In this document: in pieces, positions 1 to 7,060 of the stretch
How positions within the stretch are numbered: position 1 is the stretch's first letter
Layout: each line of letters starts with the position of its first letter
Assembly (NCBI GenBank): GCA_048498415.1
Contig: JBEHYA010000083.1
Location: 1 to 9,079 of the forward strand
DNA: 9,079 bases
Direction: 5' to 3'
Source of the DNA: JBEHYA01 sp048498415
GTDB taxonomy: Bacteria > Pseudomonadota > Alphaproteobacteria > UBA9219 > RGZA01
The notes under the pieces: model-generated
Seen by the model: only the letters and a program-made list of their open reading frames with translations
Database searches by the model: none
Told to the model about the DNA's origin: nothing
Translations under genes and position numbers: made by a program

Positions 1-568
1 AGGTATCGATGCCTTCCAGAACCTTGAACGCCTGCTCGTTCAGCGACTTGCAGTCGGTTGTATAAGCAAAGTTGTTAACGCGGTAGCCAAGTGATTTCAG
101 GTAACCATGGTCCTGTTCGAACGCCTGAACGTGCAGCGGGCCGAAATCGAGCGGGCCGTCGATTATATGTTCCTGCAAGACGGGTTTAAAATATTTTTCA
201 GTTTCCGGCTTTATCTTGAAGATATAATCGAAACGGGTTGAAAGCTTATTAATGGTGGGCGCATCGCCATAGACATGGATGGGCGTTTTCATCAGCCAGT
301 TGATGGAACGCAAATCATCGATGCCATGCGTGTGGTCGGCATGCGCGTGCGTGAACAATACGGCAGAAACCCTTGTAATATGGTTATTTAGGGCCTGCTG
401 GCGCAGATCCGGGCTGGTATCGACCAATAAATGCGTGGAACCTTCTTCAATATAAATGGATGATCGCAGACGCCGGTTTTTGGGATTGGCTTTATCGCAG
501 GAACCCCATTGATCACCGATCAACGGCACGCCGCCGGAACCGCCGCAGCCAAGCACGGTGACCTTCAT
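1..568 (-). CDS. PhnP-like metallo-beta-lactamase-fold hydrolase (3' end cut by window)
   Basis: A metal-dependent hydrolase of the metallo-beta-lactamase fold, closest in layout to the PhnP / RNase Z-like phosphodiesterases that follow tatD in many alphaproteobacteria. I translated 189 codons from ATG 568, and the frame is open to the window edge. The protein starts MKVTVLGCGGSGGVP, the usual glycine-rich first strand and loop of this subfamily. The metal-binding motif H74-A-H76-A-D78-H79 is intact. A later histidine (H154, in QDHGY) and an aspartate (D172, in TTDC) fit the next ligands. Family members run about 250-270 residues, so roughly 60-80 C-terminal residues, with the last ligand histidine, should lie outside the window. 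An AGAGG ribosome-binding site at 579-583 is 10 nt before the ATG. It lies about 106 nt after tatD, across a hairpin pair, and is probably the last gene of the block. The fold is certain; the substrate (cyclic phosphodiester or RNA end) is not visible. Confidence 0.9.
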   Translation of the reverse strand, partial: MKVTVLGCGGSGGVPLIGDQWGSCDKANPKNRRLRSSIYIEEGSTHLLVDTSPDLRQQALNNHITRVSAVLFTHAHADHTHGIDDLRSINWLMKTPIHVYGDAPTINKLSTRFDYIFKIKPETEKYFKPVLQEHIIDGPLDFGPLHVQAFEQDHGYLKSLGYRVNNFAYTTDCKSLNEQAFKVLEGIDT

Positions 569-588
569 GGCAAAAATACCTCTACGGA

Positions 589-660
589 CATCCCAGCGAA
601 AGCTGGGATCCAGTTTTTCTTTTCATCAAAACAAACTGGATTCCGGCTTTCGCCGGAATG
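589..660. repeat. Paired inverted hairpin repeat, locus 1 (between tatD and the MBL gene)
   Basis: Two hairpin units in opposite orientation. Unit 1 is ATCCCAGC-gaaa-GCTGGGAT at 590-609. Unit 2 is ATTCCGGC-tttc-GCCGGAAT at 640-659, which reads with a GAAA loop on the minus strand. Both 8-bp stems are perfect. The two units differ at two stem positions, and each difference is compensated by its pairing partner. The inner flanks (ATCCAGTTT against AAACTGGAT) are complementary, so the whole element can also fold as one long stem. It begins 14 nt after the tatD stop and ends before the MBL ribosome-binding site. On the transcribed strand the first hairpin is followed by a T-rich stretch, so partial termination or a 3'-end stabilising role is possible but not shown. 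Confidence 0.85.
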
Positions 661-674
661 TTCGTGATATATAT

Positions 675-1454
675 TCATGGCGCGCTCATGCGATTAAAAA
701 CCTTCAGCGCATTCGCCGTGGTAATCTTTCCTAATTCGTCCGGGGTAATACCTTTAACGTCGGCCACGCACGCTGCAGTGTGAACGACAAAGCTTGGCTC
801 ATTGGTTTTGCCGCGATGTGGCATGGGCGCTAAAAACGGCGCATCGGTTTCAACCAGAATGCGATCAAGCGGTATATCTTTGGCAATGGCGCGGAGTTCT
901 TCTGACTTTTTGAATGTCACAATGCCTGAAAAAGAGATGTAGAAGCCCATTTCCAGCGCTTGTTCGGCCAGTTTGCGCCCCGATGAAAAGCAGTGGAGAA
1001 GGCCGCGGAGCCTCCCCTGCCCTTCGGTCTTTAGGATTTCGTAAGTATCTTCATCCGCATCACGGGTGTGGATGATGATGGGCAAATCAGTCGCCAGGCA
1101 CGCGCGGATATGCGTTTTGAAACTCCGCACCTGCTCGTCCTTCGGGCTGTTGTTGTAATAATAATCGAGCCCCGTTTCGCCAAGGCCGACGACCTTGTTG
1201 TATTTGGATGCGTTCAGCAGCCATTCTTCCTGAATCTCTTCCGCAGGCTCGCCAGAGTGATGCGGATGCACGCCGGCGGTGCAGAAAACATCATCGTATT
1301 TTTCGGCAACCGCCTTCACCTGATTGAATTTGCTGGCATGGGTAGAAATGCTGATCATGCGCTTCACGCCGGCATTTCGCGCACGTTCCACCACGGCGTC
1401 CTGTTCCGCCGCAAACTCAGGAAAATCGAGATGGCAGTGGGTATCAATCAGCAT
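675..1454 (-). CDS. tatD: TatD family metal-dependent hydrolase
   Basis: A TatD/YcfH-type TIM-barrel hydrolase. The family contains Mg-dependent DNases with 3'-5' exonuclease activity and a proposed repair role, although precise substrates vary; D-aminoacyl-tRNA deacylase activity has also been proposed for some relatives. At 259 residues it has normal family length. The expected metal ligands are present: H6 and H8 in DTHCH at the N-terminus, E93 in GLGETGLDYY, H129 in IIHTRDA, H154 in HCFSSG and D204 in VETDAPFLAP. The C-terminal helix ends TTANALKVFNR, typical of the family. The start ATG (1454-1452) shares one base with the metG stop codon in TAATG, so translation is probably coupled to metG. 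No signal peptide is visible, so it is cytoplasmic. Placement beside metG and the PhnP-like gene is conserved in alphaproteobacteria and in many other bacteria. The symbol is a family label; YcfH-type is equally apt. Confidence 0.95.
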   Translation of the reverse strand: MLIDTHCHLDFPEFAAEQDAVVERARNAGVKRMISISTHASKFNQVKAVAEKYDDVFCTAGVHPHHSGEPAEEIQEEWLLNASKYNKVVGLGETGLDYYYNNSPKDEQVRSFKTHIRACLATDLPIIIHTRDADEDTYEILKTEGQGRLRGLLHCFSSGRKLAEQALEMGFYISFSGIVTFKKSEELRAIAKDIPLDRILVETDAPFLAPMPHRGKTNEPSFVVHTAACVADVKGITPDELGKITTANALKVFNRMSAP

Positions 1455-3001
1455 TACGCGGCATTCTCTACAAAACGCGGGAAAATGCCCTGCGGCGCGG
1501 GCAACGCGGTGCCGGGCTTGAGGGCGTTGGCCGCGGTTAAATGGGCATAATCACGTTCATTCGCCGGTATGGCCAATTGATCGAGCATCTTGGCCATGGA
1601 TTGCGGCATGAATGGCGTGACCAGCAAGGCCACGCAGCGCACGGTTTCCGCCAGCACATAGAGAACGGTGGCCATGCGGGCAAGATCGGTTTTCTTGAGC
1701 GACCACGGCGCCTGTTCATCGATGTAGCGGTCGGCATGGCCGATGACACTCCAGATTTCATCAAGCGCTTTGTTGAACGCCTGGCTATCCAGATGCGAAC
1801 GCACGATGGGCAGTAAATTGTATGCGGCGTTCATCAGCTTGGTATCGGCTTCCGTGAAAGCACCAGGCTGCGGCACCTTGGCATCGCAATTTTTGTTGAT
1901 GATGGAAAGGAAGCGCTGCGCGAGGTTGCCCAGACCGTTGGCCAGATCGCTGTTGATGCGATGGATCATGGCGCTCCTGGCAAAGTCGCCATCCTGCCCG
2001 AACGGCACTTCGCGCATCAAAAAGTAACGCGTTTGGTCGAGCCCGTAGGTAGAAATCAGTTCCAGCGGATTGATGACATTGCCGAGGGATTTCGAGATTT
2101 TCTGACCTTCATTCGTCCACCAGCCATGGGCGAATACGCGCTTTGGCGTAGGCAGCTTGGCGGCCATTAAAAACGCCGGCCAATACACGGTGTGGAAACG
2201 CAGAATGTCTTTGCCCACCATGTGGAGATCGGCGGGCCAGAATTTTTTATAACTGGCGGCGTTGGTATCCGGGTAGCCCACGGCGGTGATGTAGTTGGTG
2301 AGCGCATCCAGCCACACATACATGATGTGCTTTTCATCGCCCGGCACCGGAATGCCCCAGGTGAAGGTGGTGCGGGAGACCGATAGATCGCGAAGGCCCC
2401 CCTTCACGAAGCTGATCACTTCATTGCGGCGGTTGGCGGGCAGAATGAATTCCGGATTTTCGTCGTAGAATTTTAACAGCCGGTCGCCCCAGGCGGAGAG
2501 CTTGAAGAAGTAGCTGGGCTCTTCCACCCATTCGCATTCGGCACCAGACGGCGCGATTTTCTTGCCTTTGGGGCCGCCTTTGAGTTCGTCTTCCGCGTAA
2601 AACGCTTCATCGCGCACGGCGTACCAGCCGGCGTATTTGCCTAAGTAAATATCGCCGCTTTTGATGAGTTCCTGCCACAGGGCCTGGCAGGCTTTCACAT
2701 GCCGCTCTTCCGTGGTGCGGATGAAATCATCGTTGGTGTAGTTCATGGCTTTCGCGAGGTCGCGGAAGTTCTGCGAGACCTTGTCGCAGAACGCCAGCGG
2801 GTCGACGCCCGCGACTTCCGCCGATTTCGCGACCTTCTGGCCATGCTCATCCGTGCCGGTTAAAAAATGCACATCATAGCCATCCATACGCTTGAAACGC
2901 GCCAGCACATCGCAGGCGAGCGAGGTGTAGGCGTGGCCGATATGGGGGCTATCGTTCACATAATAAATGGGCGTGGTGAGGTAATAGGTTTTGTTGGTCA
3001 T
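1454..3001 (-). CDS. metG: Methionyl-tRNA synthetase, short form without zinc cysteines or C-terminal tRNA-binding domain
   Basis: Charges tRNA-Met with methionine for translation initiation and elongation in the cytoplasm. This is a class I synthetase of 515 residues. The N-terminal strand YYLTTPIYYVND leads into the HIGH signature as H20-I-G-H23, followed by FLTGTDEHGQKV. The KMSKS loop appears as K301-I-S-K-S305 in GQKISKSLGN. The connective peptide (about 119-165) reads GWYAVRDEAFY, with no CxxC zinc knuckle, as in the zinc-free MetRS form common in alphaproteobacteria. The helical anticodon-binding domain occupies roughly 345-480, with the W433-containing APWSLKK segment. There is no C-terminal EMAPII-like domain; the protein ends soon after the bundle. 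The start is 7 nt after the holB stop, and an AGGA ribosome-binding site at 3007-3010 overlaps that stop. It overlaps tatD by 1 nt at its own end. Assignment is secure. Confidence 0.97.
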   Translation of the reverse strand: MTNKTYYLTTPIYYVNDSPHIGHAYTSLACDVLARFKRMDGYDVHFLTGTDEHGQKVAKSAEVAGVDPLAFCDKVSQNFRDLAKAMNYTNDDFIRTTEERHVKACQALWQELIKSGDIYLGKYAGWYAVRDEAFYAEDELKGGPKGKKIAPSGAECEWVEEPSYFFKLSAWGDRLLKFYDENPEFILPANRRNEVISFVKGGLRDLSVSRTTFTWGIPVPGDEKHIMYVWLDALTNYITAVGYPDTNAASYKKFWPADLHMVGKDILRFHTVYWPAFLMAAKLPTPKRVFAHGWWTNEGQKISKSLGNVINPLELISTYGLDQTRYFLMREVPFGQDGDFARSAMIHRINSDLANGLGNLAQRFLSIINKNCDAKVPQPGAFTEADTKLMNAAYNLLPIVRSHLDSQAFNKALDEIWSVIGHADRYIDEQAPWSLKKTDLARMATVLYVLAETVRCVALLVTPFMPQSMAKMLDQLAIPANERDYAHLTAANALKPGTALPAPQGIFPRFVENAA

Positions 3002-3006
3002 AATAT

Positions 3007-3010
3007 TCCT
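3007..3010 (-). promoter_or_regulatory. Ribosome-binding site of metG overlapping the holB stop
   Basis: On the minus strand the holB stop TAG (3011-3009) is embedded in TAGGAA, giving an AGGA Shine-Dalgarno core 5 nt before the metG ATG. Ribosomes finishing holB would sit on the metG initiation site. This supports translational coupling of the two genes and fixes the metG start at 3001. Confidence 0.6.
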
Positions 3011-4049
3011 AGGCGGCTACTGCTTCGGCGGTATCGCTCAGCATGGATAAGAAAATGATTTTGCGGTCGAGATTGGCGAATTCCGCGTCGTCCCGGTGCT
3101 GCTGCAATTTTTCCCATAAGGTCAGCAGGCGATCAAGCTGCAGATGCGGGTAAAGCTGGGTTACCAGCGGTTTTTCATCGCCCAGCAGCGGTTTTAGCCC
3201 CTGCCCTGCCGCTTTTGCCGTGATCAGCCGGTGCAGCCATAGAAAAATGAGGTCGCAGGCGGCGCGGTAATTTTCTTCTGAATCGCGGCCGGCCCATGTC
3301 TCCGCCAACCCGAGGCGGGCGAGATAGTCGTTGGGTTTACCCAGAAATTCGCACCAGCTTTTGAACAATAAATGCGCTTCGCATGCTGCGTAGCGTAGCA
3401 GGCGAGACGCGCTGCCTTCGGCGATGGGAATGAGCATATCGAGGGCGGCGTTGTCTTCCAGACCTTCTTGAAGCGCTACTTTACGCAGCTCGGCATCGGT
3501 GAGCGGCTCCAGCTTCAGCACGCGGCAGCGGGAGCGGATGGTGGGGAGCAGGCTGGCGGTGTTTTCTGCGGTGAGGATCAAAAGCCCGCGTTCCGGCGGC
3601 TCTTCCAGCGTTTTTAGAAGCGCGTTCTGGGCATTGCGGTTGAGGCTGTCGGCGCCATCAATCAGCACCACGCGCCATGAACCCTGGCTGGAAGTTTGAT
3701 GGAAAAAGGGCGCCAGCGTGCGTACGGCATCGGTGGGGATGCTGTTCGCGAATTTGCCCTTCTTTTCATCGTACGGCTTTTCCAGCACCAGCAAATCCGG
3801 GTGCGAGCCGTTGGCGACCAGTTTGGAAGTAGGATGATCGGATGAGAGCTGGAGAGAATTTTCGGCCCGGGCATTGCTGAGCAGAAACCGTGCGAAGCGG
3901 TAGGCGAGCGTGGCTTTGCCCACGCCTTCCTCGCCCACAATCAGCCACGCATGCGGCAGGCGGGCGGAGGCGATTGATTGCACAATCTGGCGCTCGGCCT
4001 CGATATGGCCAAAAAGGGTTTGCTGTTCGCGGGGAAGCATAACGACCAT
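3009..4049 (-). CDS. holB: DNA polymerase III subunit delta' (clamp loader), zinc module lost
   Basis: The delta' subunit of the replicative clamp loader, which works with DnaX and delta to place the sliding clamp on primed DNA. It has 346 residues. The AAA+ core shows LPHAWLIVGEEGVGKAT with the P-loop at 39-47 and K45, the segment VVLIDGADSLNRNAQNALLKTLEEPP around 127-152, and a sensor/SRC region IRSRC at 171-175. The stretch 55-90, where E. coli delta' and DnaX carry four zinc-binding cysteines, has none here. The C-terminal helical collar domain (about 220-346) is divergent, as usual. The start could be ATG 4049 or the in-frame ATG 4040, which begins MLPREQ like other alphaproteobacterial proteins; neither has a clear Shine-Dalgarno. 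It lies 7 nt before metG and 102 nt after tmk, across a paired hairpin repeat. The tmk-holB-metG order supports the call. Confidence 0.94.
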   Translation of the reverse strand: MVVMLPREQQTLFGHIEAERQIVQSIASARLPHAWLIVGEEGVGKATLAYRFARFLLSNARAENSLQLSSDHPTSKLVANGSHPDLLVLEKPYDEKKGKFANSIPTDAVRTLAPFFHQTSSQGSWRVVLIDGADSLNRNAQNALLKTLEEPPERGLLILTAENTASLLPTIRSRCRVLKLEPLTDAELRKVALQEGLEDNAALDMLIPIAEGSASRLLRYAACEAHLLFKSWCEFLGKPNDYLARLGLAETWAGRDSEENYRAACDLIFLWLHRLITAKAAGQGLKPLLGDEKPLVTQLYPHLQLDRLLTLWEKLQQHRDDAEFANLDRKIIFLSMLSDTAEAVAA

Positions 4050-4052
4050 GAT

Positions 4053-4085
4053 AAAAAAATCGTATGCCCCGGCGGAAGCCGGGGC
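4053..4085 (-). terminator. Possible weak terminator or attenuator just before holB
   Basis: On the transcribed strand the second hairpin of the locus-2 repeat (8-bp perfect GC-rich stem, 4066-4085) is followed by 6 nt (ATACGA) and then seven T residues (4053-4059), ending 3 nt before the holB ATG. This resembles an intrinsic terminator, but the T tract is separated from the stem, which weakens it. Full termination here would cut holB, metG and tatD off from rlpA-tmk transcription, so partial read-through or no function are both plausible. Confidence 0.3.
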
Positions 4086-4142
4086 CCATTTATCCGCATT
4101 TTGATTGCCGATGGATGGGCCCCGTTTTTCAACGGGGCGTAC
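4063..4142. repeat. Paired inverted hairpin repeat, locus 2 (between tmk and holB)
   Basis: Two inverted hairpin units fill most of the tmk-holB gap. Unit 1 is GCCCCGGC-ggaa-GCCGGGGC at 4066-4085. Unit 2 is GCCCCGTT-tttc-AACGGGGC at 4119-4138, read as GAAA-looped on the minus strand. Stem positions 7 and 8 differ between the units (GC against TT), and both changes are compensated (GC against AA). Both units are flanked on the inner side by CCAT and its complement. The element starts 9 nt after the tmk stop. It is the GC-richest variant of the family and the most diverged, with outer ends GTAT and GTAC instead of GTCAT. Confidence 0.8.
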
Positions 4143-4151
4143 TTGGATTTA

Positions 4152-4760
4152 TTATAGCTTCTTTTGCACGGCTTCCCAAACAGCTTGTTCAACCGCATCG
4201 ATTGCCTGATCGGCGTTAATAACCAGCATATGCTGGTCTTTTTTAGCCATTTCCAGAAAGCCTTGCCGGAGCTTTTCGTGGAAGGCCAGACCCATCTTTT
4301 CATAGCGCTGCTGGGTGCTGGCGCGTTTCAGGCCTTTCTCGGCGGGAAGGTCGAGCAGCAGGGTTAAATCGGGCGCCAGCGTGCCGATTGAAGCATGGCG
4401 GATGAGATCGATTTCTTCCAGAGGCAACCCCTGCCCATAGCCCTGATAGGCATAGGTGGAATGGAAGAAGCGGTCGGTGAGAACGACTTTGCCGTCGTGG
4501 ATGGCCGGCATGATGACTTTGTGTGCATGATCACGACGCGCGGCAAAGTGGAGAAGGCATTCGGTTTTGGCATCCCATTTAGAAGCTTCGCCTTCGACCA
4601 ATAATTTACGGATGGCTTCGGCACCGGGCGTGCCGCCGGGCTCGCGCGTGGTAATAACCGATTTTCTGGATTGTTCAAGACGGGCTTTAAGCCGCGCAAT
4701 CTGCGTGGTCTTGCCGGCCCCTTCCCCGCCTTCAAAACTTATGAAAAGGCCGCGGGGCAT
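4152..4760 (-). CDS. tmk: Thymidylate kinase (dTMP kinase)
   Basis: Phosphorylates dTMP to dTDP with ATP, an essential step in dTTP supply for DNA synthesis, in the cytoplasm. It has 202 residues, normal for the family. The P-loop is FEGGEGAGKTT at 9-19, with K17 and A15 in the position that is small in E. coli-type enzymes. The dTMP-site segment TREPGGTPGAEAIR lies at 38-51, the DR motif TDRFFHSTYAYQG at 95-107, and a lid region with basic residues R146, R152 and K155 at 145-168. The start ATG 4760 is 8 nt after the rlpA stop. No convincing Shine-Dalgarno is present, so coupling to rlpA translation is likely. In many alphaproteobacteria a D,D-carboxypeptidase gene sits between rlpA and tmk; here it is absent. 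Assignment is secure. Confidence 0.96.
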   Translation of the reverse strand: MPRGLFISFEGGEGAGKTTQIARLKARLEQSRKSVITTREPGGTPGAEAIRKLLVEGEASKWDAKTECLLHFAARRDHAHKVIMPAIHDGKVVLTDRFFHSTYAYQGYGQGLPLEEIDLIRHASIGTLAPDLTLLLDLPAEKGLKRASTQQRYEKMGLAFHEKLRQGFLEMAKKDQHMLVINADQAIDAVEQAVWEAVQKKL

Positions 4761-4768
4761 GGCTTGGT

Positions 4769-5848
4769 TTATTCAACCGTAATGCGGGCCTTGCCGTTTT
4801 GCGGCAGAACCTTGCTCATGACCTTATCGGCTTCATCCACCGATTTGAGGGGGCCCACGCGCACGCGGTAAAAGGTTTTGCCGCCCACCTGCGCTTTTGA
4901 AACGGTGGAAGGCGCGTAAGCGGAGAGTTTGGATTTAAGCGCGTTGGCGTTTTCCTGCTTGGCGAAGGCGCCTGCCTGCACATAAATCTTCTTGTTGGGT
5001 TCCGGGCGCAGCTGCTGCACCTTGGGCGCAGGGTAGAAACGGCCATTCACGCGCTTGCCGGGAACGGATTTCAGGATGGGCTCCGGTTTCGGCAGCGGCG
5101 GCAGTTTGGCAGCAGCCACTTTGCTTGCCGAAATTTGGCCAACAGGCGGCGCCTCGAGGGGGACTTCTTCAACCGCGCCCACGGGGGCCGACTGCGGGTA
5201 TTCATCCGGCGCCACGGTTTCGATGGGGGTGATAACCGGCGGGCGGCCATCGGAGGTGCCGGCGTAATCGGTCGAGCTTTCATCCACCGGCGCCTGCGGG
5301 TTGGCGGCGGCCATGGCAACTTCCGCCGGCTGTTCAACCGGCTGGCCAAGGCGCTTGCGGCCGGCTTCGGCCAGGGCGCGGCTTTCCGGCTCTAATACGC
5401 TCACGCGCACCTTGGCGGTGCCGCTGTTATCAAAGCCCAAAAGCTGGGCGGCGCGGCGGGAAAGGTCGATAATACGGCCGCTGGCAAAGGGGCCGCGGTC
5501 GTTAACACGGACAACCACGGACTTGCCGTTTTCAAGGTTGGTCACGCGCACCAGCGAGGGCATGGGCAGCGTACGATGGGCGGCGGTCAGTTCATTGGGA
5601 TCAAAGACTTCGCCATTGGCGGTGCGACGGCCACCGAATTCATCGCCATACCATGAGGCGATGCCGGTTTCGTCGTATTCATAATCTTCACGCGGCGTAT
5701 AGGTCTGGCCGTTAACGCTGTAGGTATTACCAACCTTGTACATGCCGGGGCCGCCACCGGCATAGCGACCGCCGCCACTGCCACCCGGGGTGGAAGAGCA
5801 GCTCACCAGCACGGCAAGCAGAAGTACGGAAACGAGTAAGCGAAGCAT
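4769..5848 (-). CDS. rlpA: RlpA-family septal lipoprotein, lytic transglycosylase with SPOR domain
   Basis: An envelope lipoprotein of the RlpA family. The studied Pseudomonas RlpA cleaves glycan strands lacking stem peptides and helps daughter-cell separation. The 359-residue protein has a short hydrophobic signal and lipobox LVSC, so C17 is the predicted lipidated residue; serines follow it, which favours outer-membrane sorting. A Gly-rich stretch (22-35) precedes the double-psi beta-barrel (about 61-154), which shows GIASWYG, FDPNELTAAHRTLP (D83, H91) and VRVNDRGPF (D117). These residues match the family's active-site acids and histidine. A Pro/Ala-rich linker (155-285) leads to a SPOR domain (286-359, KIYVQAGAF...FYRVRVGPL) that should target denuded septal peptidoglycan. 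The start ATG 5848 has an AAGGG ribosome-binding site at 5854-5858. The mltB gene for another glycan-cleaving enzyme lies upstream and tmk begins 8 nt downstream. Confidence 0.95.
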   Translation of the reverse strand: MLRLLVSVLLLAVLVSCSSTPGGSGGGRYAGGGPGMYKVGNTYSVNGQTYTPREDYEYDETGIASWYGDEFGGRRTANGEVFDPNELTAAHRTLPMPSLVRVTNLENGKSVVVRVNDRGPFASGRIIDLSRRAAQLLGFDNSGTAKVRVSVLEPESRALAEAGRKRLGQPVEQPAEVAMAAANPQAPVDESSTDYAGTSDGRPPVITPIETVAPDEYPQSAPVGAVEEVPLEAPPVGQISASKVAAAKLPPLPKPEPILKSVPGKRVNGRFYPAPKVQQLRPEPNKKIYVQAGAFAKQENANALKSKLSAYAPSTVSKAQVGGKTFYRVRVGPLKSVDEADKVMSKVLPQNGKARITVE

Positions 5849-6003
5849 ATAAACCCTTGTCTTTACGAATCAATGTTGGGCTCAAGCCTAACGGAATGAA
5901 CGATTTAAGCAAGTTTACGGGGCTTTTTGGTCGCGACGCGGCTAAATAGGCCGTAAAACCGCATAAAAATGAAATATCGAAATCTGCTCACCGATCTTTC
6001 ACT
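5849..6003 (-). other. Leader region of rlpA, no firm promoter
   Basis: About 155 nt between the mltB 3' hairpin and rlpA. The only clear signal is the AAGGG ribosome-binding site 5 nt before the ATG. An ATGACA hexamer (6003-6008) at the edge of the palindrome resembles a -35 box, but no acceptable -10 follows at 16-18 nt. The spacing is long enough that rlpA probably has its own promoter, which I cannot place. No open reading frame with family features is visible. Confidence 0.4.
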
Positions 6004-6029
6004 GTCATGCCCGCCTTCGCGGGCATGAC
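6004..6029. repeat. Single palindrome of the repeat family, locus 3 (3' of mltB)
   Basis: A perfect 11-bp inverted repeat, GTCATGCCCGC and GCGGGCATGAC, around a 4-nt CTTC loop (GAAG on the transcribed strand). It starts 9 nt after the mltB stop. No T tract follows on the minus strand, so it is not a canonical intrinsic terminator. It differs from locus 4 at two positions per arm (C/G swaps), both compensated. Confidence 0.85.
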
Positions 6030-6038
6030 GCTGAGGGG

Positions 6039-7007
6039 TTATTTCCCAACCGCGTCAGCAAGCAGGCCGACGGATGTTGCGAAATAGGTGGAGCGGTTCC
6101 ACTGCATGATGACATTGAAGTTGGAACCAACCAAAAATGCCGCCCCTTCCCCGCCATCCGGCACCACAAGGGAAACACGCATATCGGATTTTGGTAAGGC
6201 TTTACCGGAAGCAAGGCGCACGCCCATGCCGGCCCATTCCTTGAACGAGAGGGCGGTCTTGAGGCCCGCTAGGTTTTCATCAATCGGCTTGGTCATGGTC
6301 ACGCGGCGGCCCCAACCCTGACCCGGCACCCAGCCATTGGCGTGGAGGTAGTTGGCGGTGCTGGCGGCGGCATCATCCACCGAATTCCAGATATCGATGC
6401 GGCCATCGCCATCAAAATCCTGCCCATATTTGAAGAAGGACGTGGGCATGAACTGGCAATACCCCATGGCGCCGGCCCATGATCCCGTAAGATCTTCGGC
6501 GCGCAGCACATGGCCGGCATCGACGATGCGAAGGGCGTTGAACAGCTCATTGGCAAAGAAATCAGCGCGGCGGCCTTCGTAGGCCAGCGTGGCGAGCGAC
6601 TGGATGATGCTGTTGTGCCCCTGCAGATCGCCATAGTCACTTTCCACGCCCAGCAGCGCGACGATATATTTGGGTTCCACGCCATAACTATCGGAGACGC
6701 GTTTTAAAAGTTCGCGGTTGGCATTCAGAAAAGTTTTGCCGCGGGTGATGCGGCGTTCACTCACCACGCGTTTCCAGTAATCGACGGCGGTGACGGTATG
6801 CTCCGGCTGCGTCTGGTCTTTTTCGATGATGCCTTCATCGAGATAAACGTTGGAAAGCGCGGTATAGGCGGTTTGCGGGCGGATGCCGCGGGCGATGGCC
6901 TGCTGCTGGAACATGCGCAGCCATTGGTCAAAGCTGAGCTGCGGCGCCTGCGCGTGGGCGGGCAAGGCCAATAAAATGAACAGGAAAAGCGGAATCAATC
7001 TTTTCAT
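6039..7007 (-). CDS. mltB: Secreted MltB-type lytic murein transglycosylase
   Basis: Cleaves the MurNAc-GlcNAc bond of peptidoglycan non-hydrolytically, leaving 1,6-anhydroMurNAc, in the periplasm. The 322-residue protein has a Sec signal peptide, with hydrophobic core LIPLFLFILLALP and a likely cut after AHA at residue 19. There is no lipobox, so the mature enzyme should be soluble, unlike E. coli MltB. The SLT_2-type catalytic domain spans about 24-320. Catalytic Glu is E122 in ALLGVESDYG, followed by GAMGYCQFMPTSF (179-191). A calcium-binding EF-hand-like loop, DFDGDGRIDIW (198-208), matches the one in E. coli Slt35. No C-terminal peptidoglycan-binding domain follows; the protein ends just after FATSVGLLADAV. 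A TAGG ribosome-binding core lies about 8 nt before ATG 7007. The neighbouring rlpA also acts on glycan strands. The family is certain; the symbol is a family label. Confidence 0.94.
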   Translation of the reverse strand: MKRLIPLFLFILLALPAHAQAPQLSFDQWLRMFQQQAIARGIRPQTAYTALSNVYLDEGIIEKDQTQPEHTVTAVDYWKRVVSERRITRGKTFLNANRELLKRVSDSYGVEPKYIVALLGVESDYGDLQGHNSIIQSLATLAYEGRRADFFANELFNALRIVDAGHVLRAEDLTGSWAGAMGYCQFMPTSFFKYGQDFDGDGRIDIWNSVDDAAASTANYLHANGWVPGQGWGRRVTMTKPIDENLAGLKTALSFKEWAGMGVRLASGKALPKSDMRVSLVVPDGGEGAAFLVGSNFNVIMQWNRSTYFATSVGLLADAVGK

Positions 7008-7032
7008 GAGAAAAGCCTAGGAAGATTTCACA

Positions 7033-7060
7033 TTTATAGAAAGTCTTTTAAACACGTCAT
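7033..7060 (-). promoter_or_regulatory. Candidate sigma-70-type promoter of mltB using the edge of a repeat
   Basis: On the minus strand, ATGACG (7060-7055) and TATAAA (7038-7033) are separated by 16 nt. They match the -35 and -10 consensus at 4/6 and 5/6 positions. The -35 hexamer is the GATGAC end of the palindrome at 7056-7081. A start site near 7026 would leave a short leader of about 20 nt before mltB. This is a pattern match only. Confidence 0.35.

Noticed and set aside
1068..1550. 160-codon plus-strand open frame
   Set aside because: It lies opposite tatD and the end of metG, both of which have complete catalytic motifs. Its translation shows no family features and no ribosome-binding site.
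5301..5684. 127-codon plus-strand open frame opposite rlpA
   Set aside because: It is a low-complexity Arg/Ser/Pro-rich translation, typical of antisense frames in GC-rich coding DNA, and rlpA is clearly the real gene.
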